Under the pieces are notes generated by a model. That model did not search any database, was not told the origin of the DNA, and worked only from the letters and a program-made list of their open reading frames with translations. Shown in pieces: positions 33,236 to 41,100 of a DNA stretch of 47,497 nt (positions are counted from its first letter, which is position 1; every line of letters begins with the position of its first letter). Origin of the DNA: DATFXM01 sp035315885 (GTDB lineage Bacteria > Acidobacteriota > Blastocatellia > UBA7656); the NCBI GenBank assembly GCA_035315885.1, contig DATFXM010000062.1, positions 1 through 47,497 on the forward strand, written 5' to 3'. The translations under genes were made by a program, and so were the position numbers.

Positions 33236-34297
33236 ATGTCCTCAAAGAATGTAAAGTCAACGCTCTACGCGATTCTCTTCGGGGCCGTGCTCGGGTTTGT
33301 AGTCCAGCCCACGGCCGCGCAGGATCTAAGAGGCTTTTCGCGTCCCAGGACAGTCACCAAAGCAGTGACCACCAACAAGGTGCCAGCAGGACAGAAAGCT
33401 ACGATCACCGGAAATGTGATCAAGGCCGATGCCAATACTATTAGCGTCTGTGACATGTCCGGCGCCGAGACCGTTGTGGTCTTGAGCCCCTCAACCAAAA
33501 TCTCGACGCACAGAAGGGGAATCTTCAGGGCCGCCGAGGTTAGGGACAAAACCTCTCTGCTGATCGGGCTGCGAGTACAGGTAAATGGACGCGGCAATGA
33601 CAACGGTCAATTGAACGCAAAGTGGGTGAAGTTCCACGACTCCGACTACCGGTCGGAGACCCAGATAGACACGCGCGCGATTCCGATCGAGGCTGAACAG
33701 GTGCGGCAAGGCGAACAACTCGAGGAGACCACAGTGGTGGCGTCGACCGCCCTGAAGAATGCCAAGACCGCACAGGACACCGCCGATAAGGCACAGGACA
33801 GCGCGCGTAAGGCGCAGACCACCGCCGACGTTGCAAAGAATGACGCAGCTACGGCTCAGTCGACCGCGACGTCCGCACACAACAGGATAGCGGCCATCGA
33901 CGATTTCGAGACCGTTGAAGCCTTGACCATCAACTTCAATTCAGGCAGCTCCAGGCTTAGCCCCAGTGCCAAGTCGAAGCTCGATAACTTTGCGGCGAAG
34001 GCACTGGGCTCGAAGGGCTTCGTAATTGAGATTTCAGGGTTCACGTCCAGGGAAGGCAGGGAGCACTACAACCACGCCTTGTCCAGCAGGCGAGCAGAAG
34101 CGGTGATGGACTACCTTGTTGGAATCGGCCATGTTCCAATCCGGAGAATCGTTACGCCTTTTTCAGGCGGAGAGATGAATCCGGTTGCGGATAACAAGAC
34201 TCGTGCGGGCCGCGCGCAGAATCGGCGAGTCGAAGTAAAGATGCTTGTCAGCAAAGGCCTTGCGTCCAAAGAGCGAGTCACCGCCAAAAGCGAGTAA
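33236..34297 (+). CDS. OmpA-like peptidoglycan-binding protein with N-terminal OB-like domain (copy 2)
   Basis: 353 residues. Same plan as the protein at 23298: signal peptide (STLYAILFGAVLGFVVQPTAA, cleavage before QD), a beta domain (about 55-130, ITGNVIKADANTISVCDMSG and STKISTHRRGIFR), a long Ala/Thr/Lys helical region (about 155-215, AQDTADKAQDSARKAQTTAD, heptad-like), and an OmpA domain (about 225-345) with GFTSREGREHYNHALSSRRA and AQNRRVEVKML. ATG 33236 is chosen: GGAAGAGG lies about 12 bases upstream and the signal peptide begins there; a longer reading from 33152 would put 28 odd residues before the signal. A paralogue, not a recent duplicate (moderate identity). Confidence 0.9.
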   Translation: MSSKNVKSTLYAILFGAVLGFVVQPTAAQDLRGFSRPRTVTKAVTTNKVPAGQKATITGNVIKADANTISVCDMSGAETVVVLSPSTKISTHRRGIFRAAEVRDKTSLLIGLRVQVNGRGNDNGQLNAKWVKFHDSDYRSETQIDTRAIPIEAEQVRQGEQLEETTVVASTALKNAKTAQDTADKAQDSARKAQTTADVAKNDAATAQSTATSAHNRIAAIDDFETVEALTINFNSGSSRLSPSAKSKLDNFAAKALGSKGFVIEISGFTSREGREHYNHALSSRRAEAVMDYLVGIGHVPIRRIVTPFSGGEMNPVADNKTRAGRAQNRRVEVKMLVSKGLASKERVTAKSE

Positions 34298-34450
34298 CTA
34301 ACTCGCTTGATTGCGCAGTGTGAGCATTTGGATTGATGGTCAAGTAATTGGTCCTGCTCTCGGTTGGGGCTGGTGAGGTTCGCCGGCCCCTGATCGAGAG
34401 CATTAAGTGTCCCCAACACTCCGAGGTTTCCGACGACGATGGAGTGATCT

Positions 34451-34843
34451 ATGCGAAGAAGAGGGAGAAGAATCAGGCTGATGCGTAACAGCCGCAGCCT
34501 ACCGGTGATCTCCGAAGGAGTTGAGCTGGTCGACGCAGAACCGGACTATATCCGAGAGGTAATGTCCAGGGCGTTGTCATCTCTTTCAGCAGAGAAGCGG
34601 TCGTACGCCAATAACAAGCTGCTGTCTGCTCTAAGGAGCGCCGGGTTGAGAGTTCGCGAGTCCCTTTTAATGATCGGCGTTTCAGCAAGAACGACCGACG
34701 ACCTTACCGCACCCGAAGTAGCCTCATTAATCCGCTACGTGCGCCTGACTAAGCCAAGTGTTATAGTGGCCGTCGGCGGATCTCTCAAAGAGATTGTGAC
34801 GCTTGCCGAGTCCGAAACCAAAGTGCAAGGCGAAGCCGCGTAG
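34451..34843 (+). CDS. Small protein of unknown function
   Basis: 130 residues, no signal peptide or TM segment. Arg-rich start, then mostly helical (EVMSRALSSLSAEKRSYANN, TAPEVASLIRYVRLTKPSVI). No family recognised. GGAG lies 6 bases before the ATG; Met11 (34481) is a possible alternative start. It stands between the second OmpA-like gene (153 bases upstream) and the hydrolase; its TAG stop is immediately followed by an ACTCAGN repeat. Confidence 0.6.
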   Translation: MRRRGRRIRLMRNSRSLPVISEGVELVDAEPDYIREVMSRALSSLSAEKRSYANNKLLSALRSAGLRVRESLLMIGVSARTTDDLTAPEVASLIRYVRLTKPSVIVAVGGSLKEIVTLAESETKVQGEAA

Positions 34844-34844
34844 G

Positions 34845-34940
34845 AGTTTTGAGTACTGAGTTCTTACTTCTGAGCGATGACGTTGAGCACTCAGAACTCA
34901 GGAACAACTACTCAGGACTCGGGATCAGTCCTCAGCACTA
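34845..34940. repeat. ACTCAGN-family inverted-repeat element filling the gap before the hydrolase gene
   Basis: TTTTGAGTACTGAGTTC on the left and GAGCACTCAGAACTCAGG then CTCAGGACTCGG and TCCTCAGCACT on the right. The element spans almost the whole gap and touches both flanking genes; the next ATG is the third base after the last unit. Confidence 0.65.
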
Positions 34941-35819
34941 ATGACCGCAGAAACGACGGACCAGGAATGCAGCGACGAGTCGACGGGTGAGCTGTCGCGG
35001 CGAAACTTTGTGGTCCTGTACATCGCAGCCGGTCTCGGCGGGGCTACTCGTTGGGCATTAGGCAAAGAACTATCGATCATCGAGACCGATGTCGAGGTCA
35101 AGACGCCTGACGGCACCTGCGATGCGGTTTTCTTTCATCCTTCGAAAGGCCCTCATCCTGGCGTTCTGGTTTGGCCGGATTCCGGCAGCCTGCGTCCAGC
35201 GTTTCGCGAGCTCGGCAGAAGAGTTGCCTCGGAAGGTTATTCGGTGCTTGTCCCGAATCATCTTTATCGCACAGCACGGGCGCCGGTTTTTCCTGACTCG
35301 TTCGATCCGATAAAGAATCCGAGCGACGCAGCGTTCTATCGAAAAATCACCGCGCCTTTCTTTGCAGTGGGTGCAGTGGAGCGAGACGCGGCCGCCTACA
35401 TCGAGTTTCTGAATAAACAGCCGCAGGTGAATAAAAAGAAAAAGCTCGGAATACAAGGCTACTGTTTGGGCGGAGCTTATGTGATCAAGACAGCGGCTTT
35501 GTTTCCCGAACGCGTAGGGGCGGGCGCTTCGTTCCACGGCGGCCTCCTGGTTACTGACAAACCCGACAGCCCTCATCTGCTCGCGCCGAAGATCAAAGCA
35601 CGCCTTTATTTTGCAATCGCTTCGGATGATGACAAGCGAGAACCCCAGGTCAAGGACAAACTCAAAGAGGCTTTCGAGGCGGCAAAGGTTCGGGCCGAGA
35701 TTGAGGTTTATCCGAACGCCAGGCATGGATGGTGCGTGCCCGACAGCAAGGGGGCAACGAAGGAAGATGTGGAACGCGCCTGGAGCAAGCTCGTAGCTCT
35801 TTACAAGTCAGCGTTGTGA
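34941..35819 (+). CDS. Tat-exported dienelactone hydrolase family protein
   Basis: 292-residue alpha/beta hydrolase. N-terminal LSRRNFVVL followed by a hydrophobic stretch is a twin-arginine signal (about residues 18-40), so folded export is likely. Catalytic elements: nucleophile Cys175 in GYCLGGAY, and His262 in NARHGWCVP; the acid is probably the Asp in IASDDDKREP. Family members cleave dienelactones or other esters; the true substrate is unknown. There is no evident ribosome binding site because the ATG directly follows an ACTCAGN repeat, so the start is less certain, though the Tat motif supports it. Confidence 0.88.
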   Translation: MTAETTDQECSDESTGELSRRNFVVLYIAAGLGGATRWALGKELSIIETDVEVKTPDGTCDAVFFHPSKGPHPGVLVWPDSGSLRPAFRELGRRVASEGYSVLVPNHLYRTARAPVFPDSFDPIKNPSDAAFYRKITAPFFAVGAVERDAAAYIEFLNKQPQVNKKKKLGIQGYCLGGAYVIKTAALFPERVGAGASFHGGLLVTDKPDSPHLLAPKIKARLYFAIASDDDKREPQVKDKLKEAFEAAKVRAEIEVYPNARHGWCVPDSKGATKEDVERAWSKLVALYKSAL

Positions 35820-35843
35820 CGGGTGATGCAATGGGCATCGCGG

Positions 35844-35942
35844 CTGACAGGGCGATTGCTGGACGCGATCATTGCTCCGTCACTGGCACTTCGACTGATT
35901 ATTGACCGTGCAGGTTGTGTCCGATAGAATCCGCCCTGTCAG
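35844..35942. repeat. 11-base perfect inverted repeat upstream of the cytochrome c/copper gene
   Basis: CTGACAGGGCG (35844-35854) and CGCCCTGTCAG (35932-35942) are exact reverse complements 77 bases apart, and both contain the CTGTCA/TGACAG half-site of the palindrome family. The right arm ends 40 bases before the next ATG. It could be a looped operator pair or a long hairpin. Confidence 0.5.
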
Positions 35943-35982
35943 TGGAGTAATACCCCACCTCTTAAACCGGGAGCGCTTATAA

Positions 35983-37242
35983 ATGACCAGGATTCCGATT
36001 GCAACCGCAGTGGGACTTCTTTGTTTGACGGTCGCCATTACGTCGTCTTCTTCCGCGAAGAGTTCAGCGGCGCCAACCTTCAGCAGAGACGTTGCGCCGA
36101 TCTTCTACAAGAACTGCACAAGTTGTCATCGTGCCGGTGAAATCGCGCCGATGTCGCTGTTGACTTACAAGGAGGTCAGGCCCTGGGCCAGGGCTATTCG
36201 GGAAAAGGTTGCCGGCAGACAGATGCCGCCATGGCATGCCGACCCGAAGTACGGCGACTGGGAGAACGATCGCAGGCTCTCGCAAAAAGACGTTGATACG
36301 ATTGTTGCGTGGGTCGACGGAGGAGCTCAGGAAGGCAACACCAAAGACCTTCCGCCCGTACCGAAATTCGCAGGCGGCTGGCAGATCGGTGAACCGGACC
36401 AGATCTTCTATATGCCGACCGAGTTCAAAGTACCCGCCGAAGGAGCTGTAGCTTATCAGTACTTCTCGGTGCCAACCAATTTCAAGGAAGACCGCTACGT
36501 TCAGGCGCTGGAAGCCCGCGCGGGGAATCTTTCGGTAGTCCATCACATCGTGATGTATGTTCGAGACCCGCGACAGATGAGGAGGGAACAGGGCTCGCGC
36601 GACGCACGGAAGTTCAACATCGGCGACGGAATTCTAGGCGCGCTGTCGCCCGGTATGACCCCGTTCATTGCGAAGCCGGGTCAGGCAAAGCTGATTCCCG
36701 CAGGCGCACAGTTGATCTTTCAGATGCACTACACTCCGAACGGCACCGCGGCGACGGATCGTTCGATGGTCGGTTTGATCTTTGCAAAGCAGCCGGTAGA
36801 GAAGATTGTGACGACAAAGGCGGCGTTCGACGTCAGGTTTGTGATTCCGCCAGGCGCAGCCAATCACGAAGTGACGGCCGAGTATGAACTGGAGCAGGAT
36901 TCGCACATTGTAAGTCTCATGCCGCATATGCATCTTCGCGGCAAGGACATCGTGTACCGCGCGTTTTATCCCGACGGGCGTTCGGAGATTCTGTTGTCGG
37001 TTCCGAGGTATAACTTCAACTGGCAGGTCTACTATTATCCAAAGACACCGCTGGCGTGCCCGAAGGGCACACGCATCCAGGCGATTGCGCATTTTGACAA
37101 CTCGACAAACAACAAGATGAATCCGGATGCAAGCAAGTCGGTCCGGTTTGGCGAGCAGACCTGGGACGAGATGATGAACGGGTTCTTCGATTTTACGGTA
37201 GACGCGCAGAATCTGAACAAAGCAGACCGAGCGATGAAATAA
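35983..37242 (+). CDS. Exported fusion of heme c domain and copper type II (PHM-like) monooxygenase
   Basis: 419 residues. Signal peptide, then a monoheme cytochrome c segment (Cys45-x-x-Cys48-His49 in NCTSCH; MPPWH further on), then a PHM/DBM-type two-copper module. Visible copper ligands: His187-His188 (VVHHIVMYV), His249 (QMHYTPNG), His315 and His317 (MPHMHLRGK), and a methionine in WDEMMNGFFDF (Met397 or Met398). These match both the CuH and CuM sites of peptidylglycine monooxygenase in order. The heme domain may deliver electrons in place of ascorbate. The substrate is unknown. GGGAG lies about 10 bases before the ATG. Confidence 0.88.
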   Translation: MTRIPIATAVGLLCLTVAITSSSSAKSSAAPTFSRDVAPIFYKNCTSCHRAGEIAPMSLLTYKEVRPWARAIREKVAGRQMPPWHADPKYGDWENDRRLSQKDVDTIVAWVDGGAQEGNTKDLPPVPKFAGGWQIGEPDQIFYMPTEFKVPAEGAVAYQYFSVPTNFKEDRYVQALEARAGNLSVVHHIVMYVRDPRQMRREQGSRDARKFNIGDGILGALSPGMTPFIAKPGQAKLIPAGAQLIFQMHYTPNGTAATDRSMVGLIFAKQPVEKIVTTKAAFDVRFVIPPGAANHEVTAEYELEQDSHIVSLMPHMHLRGKDIVYRAFYPDGRSEILLSVPRYNFNWQVYYYPKTPLACPKGTRIQAIAHFDNSTNNKMNPDASKSVRFGEQTWDEMMNGFFDFTVDAQNLNKADRAMK

Positions 37243-37247
37243 CGTGG

Positions 37248-37326
37248 TCAGTGCTGAGTGCTGAGTGTCAACCCTGGGCTTTGTTCTGCAACCCCTTCGG
37301 GGTTGGCGCTCAGCACTCAGCACTCA
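37248..37326. terminator. Bidirectional terminator made of ACTCAGN inverted repeats
   Basis: Two arms of 27 bases (37248-37274 and 37300-37326) match at 24 positions, and a tight inner hairpin CAACCCC-TTC-GGGGTTG (37289-37305) competes with their inner ends. It fills the gap between two convergent genes, so it probably terminates both. It belongs to the ACTCAGN repeat family. Confidence 0.65.
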
Positions 37327-37328
37327 TT

Positions 37329-38537
37329 TCATTCTGGCGCGCGGTGCGACCTTAACAGAGCGACTGTCCTCTCATTGACACTCGGAAAACGCATCGCGTA
37401 TCCAAGAGGCGTACATTCAACCACCTCATCAGGGCGCTCGTAATGACCCGGAAGCTTTACTCGTAGGGAGAGGTCCGCGCCACGCGCCAGCAAGAACTCC
37501 GTCAGCGGCAGACCGCGATCTCCAAACTGTGTTGCCGAGTGGAAGATCGGCGTCTGGCCCCCGATGCCCGACTCAAAAATACTTGCACGGGCATTTACAT
37601 CAGCTCCCCGTTCGATTAGTAACCTCGCCGCCTCGAGACCGCCGTACTCAACAGCAACGTGCAGAAGCGTCCCTCCCTTCAGTGTCAGCATCCGCTCGCC
37701 GGTAGTGCCGAAATCAAGTTCTGAAAACCTCCTGTCGATAATCGACCGATCAGCATCAATCCGTAGCCGTAACCCATCGAGCCGGCCGCGCAACAAATCG
37801 AGCACCGATGGCTCCGCATACCTCGTAACCCCGCCCGCCTCGAGCAGAATATCGATGCACTCGCTCAGCTCTCCGGAACGCCAATACGAACCGATCACGT
37901 AGTCGAGCGCCGTCTCGCTGCCGGGCTGGCTGCCACAGTTCGGATCCGCGCCATGACCTACGAGCCATCTGAGCGCCGCGGCGTCCACTGCTTCGCAAGG
38001 CGAAAAGATTATTGGAAAGTTCCCATTCCAATGTGCATTCACGTCAGCCCCGTAGCGAACAAGCAACTCCATCATTGGAATTCGATCAGCATTGAGCGCA
38101 GCGCGTGCCAGGGGTCCGTCGCCGCCCTGGTGGACGTCTGAGCCGTTCTCAATCATCCACCGTGCAATTTCCAGTCTCTCCGGAGATGGCGGGCCCCACG
38201 GCACACGGCATTCGGCGACCCACGTTAAAGGACCGTTCTTCGCATAACCAAGCGGGGCCTTGTGCAGAGCCGGATTTCGAGTCATCAGACTCTTCACGCG
38301 ATCGAGATCGTTGGTGTCGATAGCCTGTTTGAGTTGTCCGACCTCTTTGAGCGACTCCACGTGGGCCTTGAGCTTTGGCCAGCTCGCGAAACCGTATAGT
38401 CGAGCGATTTTGAACTGAGCCTCGGCGAGAGTCTTTGCGTCGCCTGACTGGAGCAGGTCTTTGGCCTGATCTTTCAGGTGTCGGAGATTTGGACTGTCGG
38501 GAAGCTCGCGAGTCGAGGATTGAGAATTGGCCGGCAC
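37329..38537 (-). CDS. Ankyrin-repeat protein
   Basis: 402 residues, cytoplasmic. The N-terminal helical part (about 1-75) includes PNLRHLKDQAKDLL and ARLYGFASWPKLKAHVE, a segment often found before bacterial ankyrin domains. At least four ankyrin repeats follow (for example MMELLVRYGADVNAH, ALRWLVGHGADPNC, EAARLLIERGADVNARA, LTEFLLARGADLSLR). A protein-interaction role is likely; the partner is unknown. The start is GTG at 38537, set by a near-perfect AAAGGAGGT 6 bases upstream. It stands alone, convergent with the copper monooxygenase gene. Confidence 0.9.
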   Translation of the reverse strand: MPANSQSSTRELPDSPNLRHLKDQAKDLLQSGDAKTLAEAQFKIARLYGFASWPKLKAHVESLKEVGQLKQAIDTNDLDRVKSLMTRNPALHKAPLGYAKNGPLTWVAECRVPWGPPSPERLEIARWMIENGSDVHQGGDGPLARAALNADRIPMMELLVRYGADVNAHWNGNFPIIFSPCEAVDAAALRWLVGHGADPNCGSQPGSETALDYVIGSYWRSGELSECIDILLEAGGVTRYAEPSVLDLLRGRLDGLRLRIDADRSIIDRRFSELDFGTTGERMLTLKGGTLLHVAVEYGGLEAARLLIERGADVNARASIFESGIGGQTPIFHSATQFGDRGLPLTEFLLARGADLSLRVKLPGHYERPDEVVECTPLGYAMRFPSVNERTVALLRSHRAPE

Positions 38538-38768
38538 AGCGACCTCCTTTCATCGAAGCGCCCGTCGTCCGCTTGTCGGGCTGAAAGAAGGTTCGCGAAA
38601 TTGCTTGATGGCAGGTGGGCTTCTACCCTTTCCGCGGACCGGATGCGCCCTGTTCTCGCGGAGCCCACTCTAGCACGCGCGACCAGCTCGCGGCAAAGCA
38701 CAATACTTTAATCCTGGTTCTAGAGTTAGCTTTGACCGGCAAGGGTAAGACATTCGTCTGCTCTGCGG

Positions 38769-40061
38769 TCACCTCTGTTCCGGAAACTTGAAGCCGATGT
38801 AAGTTCCCGAGCTCAGTCCCATCAACCCCAACAGCGTCGCGCTGAATTCAGGCATCGTGAGGCCGTTGTACACCGACGAAATAAACATCCCGCCGAGCAC
38901 GATCGTCCACGCGAAGATCTGAAAGCGATGAAAGCTGTATCCATTCGCGTCTCCGAGGATGTCTCTAAGGAAGCCTCCGGACACGTTGGCCGATGCCGGC
39001 CGCGTGAGACCTTGAATCTGCTGATTGACCTGCGCGAGTCTCGTCCGGTAGTCCTGAAGTTGTTTGCTGAGGCTGTCGCGGTAACTGAGATCCTCCGGTG
39101 TCGGCGCGGTCTTGTCTTGAGCGGTCGCGAGCTGCGTCTGAAGTTCCGGAATCGTAGTCTCGATGGTCTCTTTCTCAGCGGTAAGGTCCTGCACCTTGTT
39201 AGTCGTAGCAGTGTCCTTGCCTGAGTCGATGAGGGCTTCACCCAGAGCAGTGCCGGCGCTGATGCCCATCAGTCCCAGCAACGAAGAAGTGATCGTGTCG
39301 AGCGCGCCGGTGACCAACCAGATGGTCACGTAGGAGGCGTAGATCAGGAAGAACCAAAAGGCCATCTGGGTGCGGCCCAGGTTGTACGGTCTCAGCTTTC
39401 CTCCGATAGGCGTAGGACCGGGCTCTCGGATGAGATTCGTCTTGCGCGACAACGCGATCAACAGAATCAAGGTGGCGACTACGATGATCACAGCGATGAT
39501 GCCGTACACGGGCGAAATAATCGTCAATAAGGGTCGGTTATTCCCCTCAAAGACCGAATCAAACTGAGAGTGGTTCTCAAGGCCGACGCTGAAGTCAACT
39601 GGAAGTTTGACGCTGGTTGGCGCGCCCATCAGGTCAATCCACACGCTCTTGTTCTCCTGCGTTATCTGTAGGTGATAATGCAAATGGTTTTTCGAAGCGT
39701 GTATTTCTTCTGGGTAGTTGGCAGTCAGGGCGAGTCCGTTCATATACGGAACCAGCTTAGCCGGATTGTTGGCGGGATTGGCCGCCCATTCTGCGAGGTG
39801 GTCTACTTCCACGCGAATGAGGACGTCTGCTTCGAGATGACCCTCGAGCCCTATCACCTTTGGCTGAACAGGAGGTGACTGAACAGCGGGTTGCTGAACA
39901 GCGGGTTGCTGAACAGCGGGTTGCTGAACAGCGGGTTGCTGAACAGCGGGTTGCTGAACAGGGTTTGTGGGTTGCGTGCCCCCGGTCTGTGCAACGGCGC
40001 CGCATGTCAAAACGGCCAGCAGTATGAAGGTACAAACGCCCGCAAAAGTGCTCGGTTTCAT
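38769..40061 (-). CDS. Exported/membrane protein of unknown function with QQPAV repeats
   Basis: 430 residues. Signal peptide (FAGVCTFILLAVLTCGAVA), a QQPAV repeat linker, a beta-rich periplasmic domain, a TM segment (IISPVYGIIAVIIVVATLILL), two further TM segments with a coiled-coil-like insert between (DLTAEKETIETTIPELQTQL). The motif LLGLMG-I/L-S-A/S-GT occurs twice, once in each TM block. No named family recognised. ATG 40061 has AAGGAGGT 5-6 bases upstream, so the earlier in-frame start at 40088 is rejected. Confidence 0.8.
   Translation of the reverse strand: MKPSTFAGVCTFILLAVLTCGAVAQTGGTQPTNPVQQPAVQQPAVQQPAVQQPAVQQPAVQSPPVQPKVIGLEGHLEADVLIRVEVDHLAEWAANPANNPAKLVPYMNGLALTANYPEEIHASKNHLHYHLQITQENKSVWIDLMGAPTSVKLPVDFSVGLENHSQFDSVFEGNNRPLLTIISPVYGIIAVIIVVATLILLIALSRKTNLIREPGPTPIGGKLRPYNLGRTQMAFWFFLIYASYVTIWLVTGALDTITSSLLGLMGISAGTALGEALIDSGKDTATTNKVQDLTAEKETIETTIPELQTQLATAQDKTAPTPEDLSYRDSLSKQLQDYRTRLAQVNQQIQGLTRPASANVSGGFLRDILGDANGYSFHRFQIFAWTIVLGGMFISSVYNGLTMPEFSATLLGLMGLSSGTYIGFKFPEQR
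39879..39960 (-). repeat. 15-bp tandem repeat, five exact copies plus a partial
   Basis: CTGAACAGCGGGTTG (plus strand) repeated five times without a mismatch (39879-39953) and then seven bases of a sixth. It encodes QQPAV units in the minus-strand gene. Exact DNA identity points to recent slippage, so copy number may vary between strains or be miscalled in assembly. Confidence 0.95.
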
Positions 40062-40138
40062 CTCATACCTCCTTGTTAAGTTGGTCACAAACCTTGCGGC
40101 GGGATTATATGCGATTCCGGTGATTCCGCACGCTGGAA

Positions 40139-40171
40139 TTCAGCACCTCAGCACTCAGCACTCAGAACTCA
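40139..40171. repeat. ACTCAGN-family repeat that supplies a stop codon
   Basis: CAGCACTCAGCACTCAGAAC within a run of four units. The TGA stop of the minus-strand HELAE protein (40162-40164) lies inside the repeat, so its last residues come from repeat DNA. Confidence 0.7.
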
Positions 40172-41100
40172 TGCAGTGGCAGCATGCGGTTCATTCCAGT
40201 GGTAGCCACACAATCCGACGTCGGGCGTTGGGAGAGCAGCTTCTCCTCCCGCTGAATCGCCAGCTCGTGTGCTCCAGGAAGATTGTTGCGAGCAAGATAA
40301 TCAAGTCCGAACTCCAGCTTGCCATAAGCTTCCGCCAGCTCGTGAAACGTTATGTTTCCCGGTGGGACCAAAAGCTTTGTGCGAAGGTTCAACCAGCGAA
40401 CCCCAGGATTGATCGCAATCAATGAATCGAACCCCTTGGGCGGCTGCTCATTGAGCAACTTCACCCCGTTGCGTCGATACGGATTTATGCGGCTGTCAAA
40501 GTTGTGGTCCATATTCAGCGGCGATTGAACGAATACTTCTCCGCCCGCTGTAGGCGCCCGACGCCCAATGTGCAGCAGATATCGATGCACACTCTGGTCG
40601 ATCTGGATAAGAAGTAACAAACCCTCATTTGACGAAATGTACGACGCAAGCTGCAAGCGTGCTTCTGAAGGTTGCTCTTCGGCCCCTGCGGCGCTCACCA
40701 ATTCTCTCGCGCTAAGGATTACCCGTCTCTCTCGACTGACGCTGATCAGATGTTCGTTCTCGCGCCCGACGATCCAGTGCAGTCGCGACAGCGCATCTTC
40801 GACATCGCCACTGACCCACAAACCTCCCTTCGAATCGGCAACAGGTATGGTGTCAGCTTCTGCGATGATGTGATCGGCGAGTCTCACAGCCTCGGGTCCC
40901 GGCGCCGGCACTGCGATGGTTCTATCGGTGGAATCCGTCGACGAAGAAGTCGCAGCATCGTCTGATCGCCCGGACGCACGGAACGCCAAACACTCGACAG
41001 AGGGCGCCGCCTGGGAAATCACCAGGCAAGCGCAAACGAGTACTGGCAAAAACGTGACGGCGAACCCTCGTTTCGTCTGATTCGTACCTGAGTCAGTCAT
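40162..41100 (-). CDS. Exported protein with degenerate zincin-like HELAE motif
   Basis: 312 residues. N-terminal hydrophobic segment (FAVTFLPVLVCACLVISQAA) suggests export. The C-terminal third has ITFHELAEAYGKLEFGLDYL (His253-Glu254 ... Glu257) and, 25 residues later, AHELAIQREE (His278-Glu279). This resembles a zinc HExxH helix in which the second His is Glu, so metal binding may use the later His. Upstream, an RxVILSARELVSAAG-like part and DSRINPYRRNGVKLL are not recognised. The ATG overlaps the methyltransferase stop (TGATG at 41098-41102), so translation is coupled; an in-frame TTG at 41115 is less likely. Confidence 0.68.
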   Translation of the reverse strand: MTDSGTNQTKRGFAVTFLPVLVCACLVISQAAPSVECLAFRASGRSDDAATSSSTDSTDRTIAVPAPGPEAVRLADHIIAEADTIPVADSKGGLWVSGDVEDALSRLHWIVGRENEHLISVSRERRVILSARELVSAAGAEEQPSEARLQLASYISSNEGLLLLIQIDQSVHRYLLHIGRRAPTAGGEVFVQSPLNMDHNFDSRINPYRRNGVKLLNEQPPKGFDSLIAINPGVRWLNLRTKLLVPPGNITFHELAEAYGKLEFGLDYLARNNLPGAHELAIQREEKLLSQRPTSDCVATTGMNRMLPLHEF

